From Candidatus Helarchaeota archaeon (lineage in GTDB: Archaea; Asgardarchaeota; Lokiarchaeia; Helarchaeales; JABXJV01): a stretch of 13,188 bases of DNA. Each line of letters opens with the position of its first letter. Within the stretch, counting starts at the first letter, position 1. The translations under genes were made by a program, and so were the position numbers. Below are positions 1 to 6,788 of this stretch, in pieces. The DNA is taken from the NCBI GenBank assembly GCA_013375355.1, contig JABXJV010000544.1, positions 1-13,188 on the forward strand, read 5' to 3'. Under the pieces are notes generated by a model. It was not told the origin of the DNA, made no database searches, and was given only the letters and a program-made list of their open reading frames with translations.

Positions 1-644
1 CATTCCACCCCTCCGCTGGAATTGATTCTCTGCGCGTAAATATCACCAGCATCAGTTCTCTCATCTTGCCACGTAATGATTGCGCCACCCGCACCATCGC
101 TGCAAAGTTGAGGCAGTCTTTGGAAATCGAATGGCGTGCAGATTGCAATTCCATTAGCCGCCCATTCAACCCCTCCGCTGGAATTGACCCTTTGAGCGTA
201 AATATCAGTATTATCTTCCCACGTGACGATTGCGCCTCCCGCACCATCGCTGCAAAGTTGATGCCCTATTTGATAACCCGGTTCGTCGCTGATTACCGTA
301 CCATTACCCGTCCATTCCACCCCTCCGCTGGAATTGACTCTCTGTACGTAAATATCTGTAAAAGTTCCATCAACCCTCCGATCAGCCCAGGTAATGATTG
401 CGCCGCCCACACCATCGCTGCAAAGTTGAACATATTCTTGGGCATTGGCAGCCGTGCAGATTGCAGTTCCATTAGCCGTCCATTCCACCCCTCCGCTGGA
501 ATTGATTCTCTGCGCGTAAATATCACCAGCATCAGTTCTCTCATCTTTCCAAGATATGATTGCGCCTCCCGCACCATCGCTGCAAAGTTGAACGTATTGT
601 TGGGCATTGGCTGCAGTACAGATTGTAGTTCCATTGTTATCCCA
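1..644 (-). repeat. Coding tandem repeat array, unit 150-168 bp
   Basis: Four units measured between conserved Trp codons (642-644, 480-482, 312-314, 162-164) have lengths 162, 168, 150 and 162 bp, all multiples of three. The 20-base core caccatcgctgcaaagttga (+ strand) is identical in all four units at 92-111, 242-261, 410-429 and 572-591. Bases 1-67 and 481-547 are identical without a mismatch. Length differences come from small in-frame changes between the DGAGGAI and DIYAQR blocks. The array continues past the left edge. Confidence 0.9.
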
Positions 645-800
645 TATTAACCATTTTGATTTTATAGAAATCAGTGAAGCTTGTTGTGTATGTTTCCAAA
701 CTGGGAAATAATTTGATCTATGAGAAAAATCGGTCAGTATTATTGTTGAAAGTAAAAAAATCTGTGCAAATACTAAAAATTTCAATTTGTTTATTTTCAT
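1..800 (-). CDS. Secreted tandem-repeat (beta-propeller-like) protein, 3' end outside window
   Basis: I translated this frame from the reverse strand. It opens with ATG at 800 and has no stop before the edge, giving 266 residues. The N-terminus MKINKLKFLVFAQIFLLSTI is a basic stretch then a hydrophobic core, typical of a signal peptide, so export is expected. From Trp53 on there are about four repeats of 54, 56, 50 and 54 residues. Each has the pattern W-x-x-NG-x-x-IC-TAAN-x-x-x-x-x-QLCSDGAGGAI-x-(T/S)W-x-D, then DIYAQR(I/V)NSSGGVEW. This resembles the 'DGxGGaiiaWxDxR...iyaQ' repeats of large secreted bacterial and archaeal proteins, which probably fold as beta-propeller blades (inference). 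Most repeats carry two Cys (ICT and LCSD). GC is about 50 percent against about 30 percent in flanking genes. A GGAG lies 12-15 bases upstream of the ATG. Total length and any C-terminal anchor are not visible. Ligand and role are unknown. Confidence 0.85.
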   Translation of the reverse strand, partial: MKINKLKFLVFAQIFLLSTIILTDFSHRSNYFPVWKHTQQASLISIKSKWLIWDNNGTTICTAANAQQYVQLCSDGAGGAIISWKDERTDAGDIYAQRINSSGGVEWTANGTAICTAANAQEYVQLCSDGVGGAIITWADRRVDGTFTDIYVQRVNSSGGVEWTGNGTVISDEPGYQIGHQLCSDGAGGAIVTWEDNTDIYAQRVNSSGGVEWAANGIAICTPFDFQRLPQLCSDGAGGAIITWQDERTDAGDIYAQRINSSGGVE

Positions 801-811
801 TAATTTCTCTG

Positions 812-884
812 CTCCATTTTTAAATTTATAATTACTTTTTCCAGTGTGAAATCAAGAACAAATCTTTTCTCGCGATATATAAAC
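812..884 (-). promoter_or_regulatory. Candidate promoter and RBS of the repeat protein
   Basis: Upstream of the ATG at 800, the reverse strand carries TATA-like GTTTATATAT at 875-884 and a second AT-box, ATTATAAATTT, at about 822-832. The first would place a start site near 850 and leave a leader containing GGAG at 812-815. The second would give an almost leaderless message. Which is used cannot be told from sequence. Confidence 0.35.
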
Positions 885-1026
885 ATATTGGAGATAAACG
901 AAATACAGTTATCTTGTTAAAAAATTTTACATTTTCGATACAAAATTAATGAAAATTAACTTATTTCCTTCAGATAAAAAATATACCTCTCCAGTAGAAT
1001 ATAATAAATCTTATCCCACTTAATGT

Positions 1027-1035
1027 AAAAAAAAA
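1027..1035 (-). terminator. T9 tract after the LLM oxidoreductase gene
   Basis: Nine consecutive T on the coding (reverse) strand lie about 10 bases past the stop of the oxidoreductase gene. Oligo-T tracts without a hairpin are the usual intrinsic termination signal in archaea. No stem is seen before it. Confidence 0.5.
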
Positions 1036-1044
1036 GGTTGTTCT

Positions 1045-2172
1045 TTAGTAATTCTCTTTTAAATGAGGTATTATTTCATCAGTTAAAATTTGAAAAACAT
1101 GTTCCCATGTAAAAGGTTTTGGTTTCTTTTTAAGATCATTATCTATCATAAATACGAAGTTTTGTACCCCAGCTTTAATTAAATTCTCTAATTTTTTAAT
1201 TATTTCTTCTTTAGTGCCCATTAATGCAGAATTACGTATAAAATCATTTGGAATATCACTTACTATTTGATTTACAATGTTAAAATCTATGTTGTCTATA
1301 CTATTATACTTCAACGGATTTAAGGTATCTGGATTGAAACCTAACTTTGCATACAAATCTCTTTTTTCTTCTTTCCAGAATCCTAAATGTTTTAGAGAAT
1401 AAGGGTGTTGAAGTGCCAAAGTTAATTTTTTTTCCGCAGTATAACCATCTAGTGCAGTTTCATTTTCATTAATATAAATCCAATTCCAATAACCAAATGT
1501 AAACTCTTCTAAATTCCTGTTATTTGTCCGAAGACTATCTTTTACCTCCTCCATTTCTTTTTTATAAGTATCAGGACTAAAGGAATAAGGAATCCATCCA
1601 TCTGCAATTTCCCCCGTTAACTTTCTAGTTCTGGGACCATTAGCCGCAATCCAAATTGGAATTGATTCTTGAATAATCTTTGGTCGCAAAATAGCATCTT
1701 TGAATTTAAAAAATTCCCCATCAAAACTCGCTTTTTTTCCACCAGCTCCCCAAAGTGTCTTTAGTACCATTATGAACTCTTTCATTTTTGAAACTGGTTT
1801 TCTTTTATCGATGCCATAACTATCAAGGTTCCATGCCTCTCCCGGTCCTATTCCGAATATAAATCTCCCATTTGAGATATGATCAAGTGTCATAACTATT
1901 TGTGCCATGACTTGTGGAAGATATCTATGTGGATCTGTAACTGCTGTTCCAAAATGGACTTTTGATTTTAATTCTGCTAAAATTGGGAATATTAACCAAA
2001 CATTATAATTACGATATGGAGAAGTAGGAGGGATTCCACCTAAATGATCTCCTAACCATATAGAGTCCCAGATATCTTCGTTAATTCCCTTCATAAAGTC
2101 CCTATAGCGTTCCCACTTTTTCGAAGTATAACTTTCTAAACTCATATCTATGCCAAATCTTACATTAGTCAT
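1045..2172 (-). CDS. LLM-class (luciferase-like, probably F420-dependent) oxidoreductase
   Basis: This is a 375-residue single-domain protein of the bacterial luciferase / F420-dependent oxidoreductase superfamily (TIM barrel, cytoplasmic). Family marks seen are the strand-1 start VRFGIDM (4-10), WLGDH (39-43), GTAVTDPHRYLP (75-86), LDHISNGRFIFGIGPGEAWN (96-115), PIWIAANGPR followed by ADGWIP in the middle, and a late LMGTKEEIIKKL segment typical of the C-terminal helix region. The GIGPGEAWN block resembles archaeal methylenetetrahydromethanopterin reductase-like enzymes and F420-dependent glucose-6-phosphate dehydrogenases. F420 is therefore a better guess than FMN, but the cofactor is an inference and the substrate is unknown. 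The start ATG at 2172 agrees with the expected beginning of the barrel. The neighbours in the same direction are far enough away (over 140 bases) that it is probably transcribed alone. Confidence 0.85.
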   Translation of the reverse strand: MTNVRFGIDMSLESYTSKKWERYRDFMKGINEDIWDSIWLGDHLGGIPPTSPYRNYNVWLIFPILAELKSKVHFGTAVTDPHRYLPQVMAQIVMTLDHISNGRFIFGIGPGEAWNLDSYGIDKRKPVSKMKEFIMVLKTLWGAGGKKASFDGEFFKFKDAILRPKIIQESIPIWIAANGPRTRKLTGEIADGWIPYSFSPDTYKKEMEEVKDSLRTNNRNLEEFTFGYWNWIYINENETALDGYTAEKKLTLALQHPYSLKHLGFWKEEKRDLYAKLGFNPDTLNPLKYNSIDNIDFNIVNQIVSDIPNDFIRNSALMGTKEEIIKKLENLIKAGVQNFVFMIDNDLKKKPKPFTWEHVFQILTDEIIPHLKENY

Positions 2173-2321
2173 TTTTATAACACTTTTTAAATTGGTTTTT
2201 TATTAATTTGATAGGTTTTTCTAATGCAATTTTTAATAAACAATTTCTCAAGCTTCTTATTTTATATTTTTTATCCACTCTTTCAATTAAATGAGTTAAT
2301 GACAGAATTTCTTTGAAAATA

Positions 2322-2540
2322 TTATTTACAAGCAACATACTCTGGATGGATTTCTAGCCATTTTTTAAATTCTTCTCTCACTAATATGCCAATCTCCTTA
2401 ATAGATTTTGGTTTATCAATATCTCTCCTAATAATTTCCATTAACTCTCTTATAAAATGCAAATCCCTTAACATTTCATCATCTGAGAATTCAATGGATA
2501 CTGAATTCCAAATTTTTTCCTTTTCTTCTATTGTAATCAT
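2322..2540 (-). CDS. Small acidic protein, probable antitoxin partner of the PIN toxin
   Basis: This 72-residue, mostly helical, charged protein starts 7 bases after the stop of the PIN-domain gene and is surely co-transcribed with it. It contains EFSDDEMLRDLHFIREL (17-33). From memory, this resembles the 'FpDDexlxeIHFvRxl' segment of short proteins found beside PIN-domain genes in cyanobacteria and other prokaryotes. The C-terminal half (VREEFKKWLEIHPEY) is amphipathic and could wrap the toxin. No ribbon-helix-helix or AbrB DNA-binding pattern is evident, so autoregulation cannot be inferred. The antitoxin role rests on position, size and that segment. The ATG at 2538-2540 is preceded by GATGTAAA, which is not a strong ribosome site, so translational coupling to the toxin gene is likely. 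Confidence 0.6.
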   Translation of the reverse strand: MITIEEKEKIWNSVSIEFSDDEMLRDLHFIRELMEIIRRDIDKPKSIKEIGILVREEFKKWLEIHPEYVACK

Positions 2541-2547
2541 TTTACAT

Positions 2548-3000
2548 CTAATCCATAAAATCTCTTGGAGTCACAATATAAATTCTGTGAATTCCATTTA
2601 AAAAATTAATATTGTCTACGATTCTTCTTGTATTCTCTTTTGCAATATGGTTCATATTCCAAGTTACGAGATAATCCATCCCTTCAATTGATGCAATGCC
2701 AATATGAAGCGCATCTCCCCTTGGTATTTTAAGGAACTTCATATATTCTGTTGCAATTTCTTCAGCTTCGGTAGAAATTTTAAGAACTTTAAAATCTTTA
2801 ATTGAATTAAGTAGTTGTTCTCTTAATGTATCATCTGGTGCAGCTTCTATTTCAGCTTGGACCAAGTCCGATATATAAATTTCAAATTTTGGTAGGACTT
2901 TTTTGAAAAACGTCTTTGTTAATAATTTACGTTGCTCAGGTTCTTTGAATATTGCATTTAGAATTGATGTGTCAAGATAGATTGCTACTTTGCGTGACAT
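2548..3000 (-). CDS. PIN-domain ribonuclease, VapC-like toxin
   Basis: This 150-residue protein covers a complete PIN domain, a magnesium-dependent RNase fold used by VapC toxins. Acidic active-site positions are visible: Asp10 in YLDTSILN, Glu50 in SDLVQAEIEA, Asp96 in GDALHIGIAS, and the Asp109/Asn115 region in MDYLVTWNMNHIAK. The DYLVTWNxxHIA block is typical of the PIN subgroup annotated as type II toxin VapC family or DNA-binding PIN proteins. A small partner gene follows immediately, so a toxin-antitoxin pair is the best reading. Toxin-first order is the reverse of most vapBC operons. The target RNA is unknown. TATA-like stretches lie upstream on the reverse strand at about 3009-3023 and 3050-3066. 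Confidence 0.85.
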   Translation of the reverse strand: MSRKVAIYLDTSILNAIFKEPEQRKLLTKTFFKKVLPKFEIYISDLVQAEIEAAPDDTLREQLLNSIKDFKVLKISTEAEEIATEYMKFLKIPRGDALHIGIASIEGMDYLVTWNMNHIAKENTRRIVDNINFLNGIHRIYIVTPRDFMD

Positions 3001-3155
3001 AGTTTATTCTATTATATATTTAATTTGTTGATTTAATAATCTGACTAAAATTTCTTATAAATATGAAAAAATTTTTTGATATAAATAGAGCTAGTTATAT
3101 ATTAGCTTGAAGTAGTTTAGGGAAGCATATCTTGTCTCAGAAGTGTAGACCCAAA

Positions 3156-3187
3156 GAGATAAATTTGTATTAAAAATGATTTATCTC
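3156..3187. other. Inverted repeat, 9-bp perfect stem with 14-base loop
   Basis: GAGATAAAT at 3156-3164 pairs exactly with ATTTATCTC at 3179-3187. It sits 15 bases beyond the stop of the PAP2 gene and about 155 bases before the PIN toxin start. It could be a 3' hairpin or terminator of the phosphatase transcript, or an operator for the toxin operon. AT-rich stems of this size can also arise by chance. Confidence 0.4.
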
Positions 3188-3202
3188 AATGTATAGTACT
3201 AC

Positions 3203-3940
3203 TTAAAAATCTAATCCATATTTTGCCATCATTTCTTTTTTATATTTTTTCCGAATACGTACCCAGAAATAAAATCCAATCCACATTATTATTAAACTTA
3301 AAGCTGAACCAAGAATTATTATAATAAAGTCTAAAGATGTTATAATTAATGCAGCTGTCGCCCCACCCCAATTTATTAATGGAGGGGTAATGAAATAATA
3401 AATTGTAGAGATTAAAATACCAAAAATAGCTCCAAAAATAACATCAAGTGGATAATGAGCTCCTAAAAAAATTCTACTGATTCCGACTATACAAGCAAAT
3501 ATGTATAAAAAAAATACCCATTCAAGACCGCCCCAGATCAATAAAGTGACTCCAAGAAATGCCCTATGAACATGGGCTGAAGGAAAGGAGGGAGTAATTT
3601 CCCAGCTACGAACTATTAATTGTCCTTCCTTAACATTAAGTGTTTGGAAAGGTCTTTTTCTTTTAAATAAATATTGTAAAATATTGGATGCAATTAAATC
3701 AATTAGCATTCCAAGTCCTAATAATACAGATAATTTAAATGGCTCTAAGCCTAAGCCAAATTTTATTAGAATATTAGACGTCTGAGCACCTAACAAGGCA
3801 AAAAAGCCAACCGCTAAAAACCAGAAAAAAATGTTACCGAAATAACCCATAAGCCGTAAAATTATTTCTGCATATTTCGAATCAATTGAATTTATTTTAG
3901 ATAAAATTTTTAATTCAAAATCTTTAGGCTCATCTAACAT
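3203..3940 (-). CDS. PAP2-family membrane phosphatase
   Basis: This 245-residue integral membrane protein has about six hydrophobic segments and a lysine/arginine-rich cytoplasmic tail (228-240). It belongs to the type 2 phosphatidic acid phosphatase / undecaprenyl-pyrophosphatase / lipid phosphatase superfamily, which hydrolyses phosphate monoesters of lipids through a histidine intermediate. Motif 1 is QYLFKRKRP (89-97), motif 2 FPSAHVHRA (119-127, His123), and motif 3 SRIFLGAHYPLD (155-166, with Arg156, His162 and Asp166). The usual Lys that begins motif 1 is replaced by Gln89, although lysines lie at 93 and 95. Motif 2 has PSAH instead of PSGH. The key His and Asp residues remain, so activity is likely. 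The substrate in an archaeon could be a polyprenyl (pyro)phosphate, which is inference. The gene is divergent from the sugar kinase, sharing a 132-base promoter region. Confidence 0.85.
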   Translation of the reverse strand: MLDEPKDFELKILSKINSIDSKYAEIILRLMGYFGNIFFWFLAVGFFALLGAQTSNILIKFGLGLEPFKLSVLLGLGMLIDLIASNILQYLFKRKRPFQTLNVKEGQLIVRSWEITPSFPSAHVHRAFLGVTLLIWGGLEWVFFLYIFACIVGISRIFLGAHYPLDVIFGAIFGILISTIYYFITPPLINWGGATAALIITSLDFIIIILGSALSLIIMWIGFYFWVRIRKKYKKEMMAKYGLDF

Positions 3941-3972
3941 AAATTATCACAGATTTATTTCTATTTAAAAAT

Positions 3973-3981
3973 CTTATAAAA
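3973..3981 (-). promoter_or_regulatory. TATA-like box of the PAP2 gene
   Basis: TTTTATAAG on the reverse strand lies 33-41 bases before the ATG at 3940. This matches archaeal TATA placement for a short-leader transcript. A second AT-box, CTTTATAAT, lies further upstream near 3988-3996. Confidence 0.45.
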
Positions 3982-4030
3982 TCTTTTATTATAAAGATAC
4001 AAGCTATGAATAGAGAGAGAAGAAATTTAA

Positions 4031-4066
4031 TTTTTATATTTGAAAGTTGAAAAATTAAGTAAGGGA
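4031..4066 (+). promoter_or_regulatory. TATA-like box and RBS of the sugar kinase gene; decides its start
   Basis: TTTTTATATT at 4031-4040 lies 33-42 bases before the ATG at 4073, and AAGGGA at 4061-4066 lies 6 bases before it. A transcript initiated about 25 bases after the TATA-like box would not include the upstream in-frame TTG at 4040. This supports ATG 4073 as the real start. The spacing mirrors that of the divergent PAP2 promoter. Confidence 0.5.
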
Positions 4067-4072
4067 AAGCTT

Positions 4073-5575
4073 ATGAGCGAAAAATATATTCTTTCACACG
4101 ATGTGGGAACAGGAGGAACAAAGGCGTCTTTAATAAATTTAGAAGGAAAAATTATTAATTCAAGCTTTGAAGAATATGAGCTTTATCACCCTCAAGAGTC
4201 CTGGGCAGAACAGAAGCCTAACGAATGGTGGAATGCAGTTATTAAAACCACAAGAGAAGTGCTTGATAAAACAAAAATTCCATCAAATGCAATTGAGGCT
4301 ATTTCATTCAGTGTTCAAATGGTAGGAACTCTGCCTGTAGATGAGCTAGGAAATCCAGTAAGAAATGCAATAATTTGGTTAGATGCAAGAGCTAAGAAAG
4401 AACCAGATGAAATAATGGAAAAAATTGATTTAAACACTATTTTTGAAATAACAGGCCTACTACCAGGACCAAAGGATATAATATCAAAAATTGTCTGGTT
4501 TATGAATCATGAACCTCGTTTATATGAAAAAGCCCATAAAATAATCGACAGTAAGGATTTTCTAATTCATAAATGTACAAATAAATTCATCACTGACCAA
4601 TCTTGTGCTTCGGTTAGTGTTCTATTTGATACTCGAAAAGATAAACTAAAGTGGTCTGAAGAAATTTGTAACGCCATCAATCTACCCATAGATAAACTAT
4701 CCAAAATCATGAAATCAACAGATATTGTAGGTGAATTAACTGAAAAAGCAGCGAATGAATTAAATTTAAGGAGTGGTACATCTGTCATAAACGGAGCTGG
4801 AGATGCAGCATGTGCTGCGATAGGATCTGGTGCCATTAGAGAAAATAAGCCCCATATTTATATCGGATCATCCGGTTGGATTACTGCCCATATTTCAAAA
4901 AGAGATGCTTCCCTTGAATATTTTATAGGTTCTATATGTAGTGCTAATCCATCCCATTATCTTTTAATATCCGAACAAGAAAGTGCTGGTGCTTGTTATA
5001 AATGGTTTCAAACAGAGTTAGGAAATAATCAAACATATCAGGAATTAGATAAAATTGCTTCTGAAAGTGTTCCTGGAGCTAATAGTTTAATCTTTTTACC
5101 TTGGATTTATGGAGAACGAAGTCCAATTTTAGATGATAAGGTAAGAGGTGGCTTTATTAATCTAAGTTTAACTCATAAAAGAAAGGATTTTGTTAGAAGT
5201 GTTATGGAGGGAGTGGTATATAATACTAGATGGGCGTTACAAGGTATTGAAAAATTATGTGGCAGTGTTACAGAAATTAATGTAATTGGAGGTGGTGTAA
5301 AAAGTCCTGTCTGGTGCCAAATCTTTGCTGATGTTCTTAATAAAAAAGTCCGAGTTCCTAATGAGCCATTACATGCCGGTGCCAAAGGAGCAGCTTTATT
5401 GGCTTTAATAGGTCTTGATTTTTGTAAGAATTTTGAGGAATTGGAGAAATTAATCAAAATTGAAAAAGTGTATTCCCCAAATGAAGCAAATTTAACAGTT
5501 TATAACTCAATTTTTAAACAATTTACTAAAATTTATAAAAAAATGTCTGGGATCTTTCATAAATTAAATGAATAA
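4073..5575 (+). CDS. FGGY-family carbohydrate kinase, xylulokinase-like
   Basis: This 500-residue protein has the full two-domain length of FGGY kinases, which phosphorylate sugars or polyols with ATP in the cytoplasm. Features are the phosphate-binding loop HDVGTGGTKASL (9-20, Asp10), NAIIWLDARA (98-107) of the xylulokinase-like substrate region, and the catalytic base Asp244 in INGAGDAACAAIGSG. Further on come IGSSGWI (264-270), FLPWIYGERSP (341-351) and the adenosine motif NVIGGGVKSPVWCQIFAD (403-420). Overall order and spacing resemble xylulokinase (XylB) more than glycerol kinase. No isomerase or transporter sits beside it, so the true substrate remains open. The ATG at 4073 was chosen over the in-frame TTG at 4040 because the domain starts at once after it and an AAGGGA lies in front. 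The gene converges on the HEAT/E2-like gene. Confidence 0.85.
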   Translation: MSEKYILSHDVGTGGTKASLINLEGKIINSSFEEYELYHPQESWAEQKPNEWWNAVIKTTREVLDKTKIPSNAIEAISFSVQMVGTLPVDELGNPVRNAIIWLDARAKKEPDEIMEKIDLNTIFEITGLLPGPKDIISKIVWFMNHEPRLYEKAHKIIDSKDFLIHKCTNKFITDQSCASVSVLFDTRKDKLKWSEEICNAINLPIDKLSKIMKSTDIVGELTEKAANELNLRSGTSVINGAGDAACAAIGSGAIRENKPHIYIGSSGWITAHISKRDASLEYFIGSICSANPSHYLLISEQESAGACYKWFQTELGNNQTYQELDKIASESVPGANSLIFLPWIYGERSPILDDKVRGGFINLSLTHKRKDFVRSVMEGVVYNTRWALQGIEKLCGSVTEINVIGGGVKSPVWCQIFADVLNKKVRVPNEPLHAGAKGAALLALIGLDFCKNFEELEKLIKIEKVYSPNEANLTVYNSIFKQFTKIYKKMSGIFHKLNE

Positions 5576-5591
5576 AAGCAAATTTGAAATC

Positions 5592-6788
5592 TTAAAGTTT
5601 AAAAGAAAAATGATCGAATGCTGCATAATAGCAAAGCAACTGGATGTAATGTGCAATTCCCATTGATCCATCACTTTGCCATCTGGACTCTAATTTTCCA
5701 AAACAGGCAAATCTAAATCCCTTAAAGTCTGGATCCTCATCATCCCATCGACGAACATCATGATGGTGCTCAATAAATTTGTAAAGTGAAAAACTACAAG
5801 CTTTAGGAGGACTCTTAGGATATTTTAAGGGCATTCGGATTTGAAAGTTAATAAGTTCAGGCGATCTTGCATTAGGAGGAAAGAAGCGAACGGTACAATA
5901 TACCTTTCGGGAATTTGAATTATCAAATTCTGCTCTAACTAAAGAAAAATTAGTTTTAATATGATCGTGAAATGCAAGCAGTTTTTCTAATTTTTCTTCT
6001 TCCTCTAAAAGGCGTATTGACCAATTTTTTGAGGTATATCGGGCTCTATTACGAAACTTTCCAAGTTTAAAATTATACAGTTTAATGGGTTTGGGCTTAT
6101 GAATTTCGTTATAAATTGGGAGAAATTCCTCTAGATATCTTTTTGTCATGGAAATTATTTCTGGATACTGTTCTAACTTTGAAAAATATTCAGATATTTT
6201 TTTATAAATAATAGTTCTGCATCTAAATAAATTTCTCATAAAAAAAAGTTCGGAAACTAAATTTGGAGTTATAATTATAGCAAAAATCTCATCAATCTTT
6301 TTCAACGAATTTACAACTTCACATCTGACTCGTGTATCTAAGTCAAAAAGATGTTTAAACAAAGGTAAAACAGCTTCAACGATATGAAATTCTCCAAGTC
6401 CTTCAGCTGCATATCTTTTAACTCCTATATCATCATCATTTAGGGCTCTAATAAGAATCGGAATTATTTTAGGGTCCTCAAATAACAACAAAGTTTCAAT
6501 TAAAATTCGACGAACTTTTGGATTTTTATCACGGTATGCTGAAATTAATATATCAAGAGTTAAAGGATCTTTAATAACTCCTAAAGCTATTATTGCCCAG
6601 AATCTAATTTTATGATTTGGATGTTTTAATGCATCTATTAAATAGGGAATAACTATTTTTTGATTTTCTTCTGCTGTAATATTTTTAAGAATATCTCTTT
6701 TCAAATAATAATCATCATTCCCAAATAGATTTATTATATGTCGAAGATCTAATTTATCATAAACTGGTTTCTGGGTAATAATTTCCAT
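5592..6788 (-). CDS. HEAT-repeat protein with C-terminal E2 (UBC)-like domain
   Basis: 398 residues from ATG 6788; an in-frame TTG three codons upstream is less likely. Residues about 46-166 form four HEAT / PBS-lyase-like repeats (for example IPYLIDALKHPNHKIRFWAI and IPILIRALNDDDIGVKRYAA). A helical linker follows to about 255. Residues 256-398 read like a ubiquitin-conjugating E2 fold: the N-terminal helix IRLLEEEEKLEKLL (258-271), strands VYCTVRFFPP and INFQIRMP, then YPKSPPK (323-329) matching the E2 YPxxPPK signature, HHHDV (341-345) where E2s have HPN, and Cys362 in FACFGKLESRW. Eight residues separate Cys362 from Trp370, as in E2s (IC-x7-W). The final helix ends at 398. The HPN asparagine is not conserved, and an insertion of roughly 13 residues precedes the Cys. 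A role in conjugating a ubiquitin-like protein to a HEAT-bound target is inference; a catalytically dead RWD/UEV-like binder is the alternative. Confidence 0.7.
   Translation of the reverse strand: MEIITQKPVYDKLDLRHIINLFGNDDYYLKRDILKNITAEENQKIVIPYLIDALKHPNHKIRFWAIIALGVIKDPLTLDILISAYRDKNPKVRRILIETLLLFEDPKIIPILIRALNDDDIGVKRYAAEGLGEFHIVEAVLPLFKHLFDLDTRVRCEVVNSLKKIDEIFAIIITPNLVSELFFMRNLFRCRTIIYKKISEYFSKLEQYPEIISMTKRYLEEFLPIYNEIHKPKPIKLYNFKLGKFRNRARYTSKNWSIRLLEEEEKLEKLLAFHDHIKTNFSLVRAEFDNSNSRKVYCTVRFFPPNARSPELINFQIRMPLKYPKSPPKACSFSLYKFIEHHHDVRRWDDEDPDFKGFRFACFGKLESRWQSDGSMGIAHYIQLLCYYAAFDHFSFKL

Noticed and set aside
1..644. CRISPR-like array of repeats
   Set aside because: Units are 150-168 bp, in frame and protein-coding, with similarity across the whole unit and no short repeat/unique spacer structure.
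66..650. Long open frame on the + strand, and a second frame on the - strand at 293-634, both across the repeat array
   Set aside because: Both are shadows of the repeat-protein frame. Because the DNA repeats in multiples of three, stop-free frames persist on other frames and strands; only the 800-to-1 reverse frame has a signal peptide and a recognisable repeat family.
801..1026. Possible small RNA or gene in the spacer
   Set aside because: No tRNA-like fold, hairpin or ORF with a ribosome site was seen; only promoter-like AT boxes.
2386..2601. Open frame on the + strand over the antitoxin gene
   Set aside because: It is antisense to two better-supported genes, has a low-complexity Ile/Ser-rich translation and no domain.
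4040..4072. TTG start extending the sugar kinase by 11 residues
   Set aside because: The domain begins right after the ATG at 4073, AAGGGA sits in front of it, and the TTG overlaps the end of the TATA-like box.
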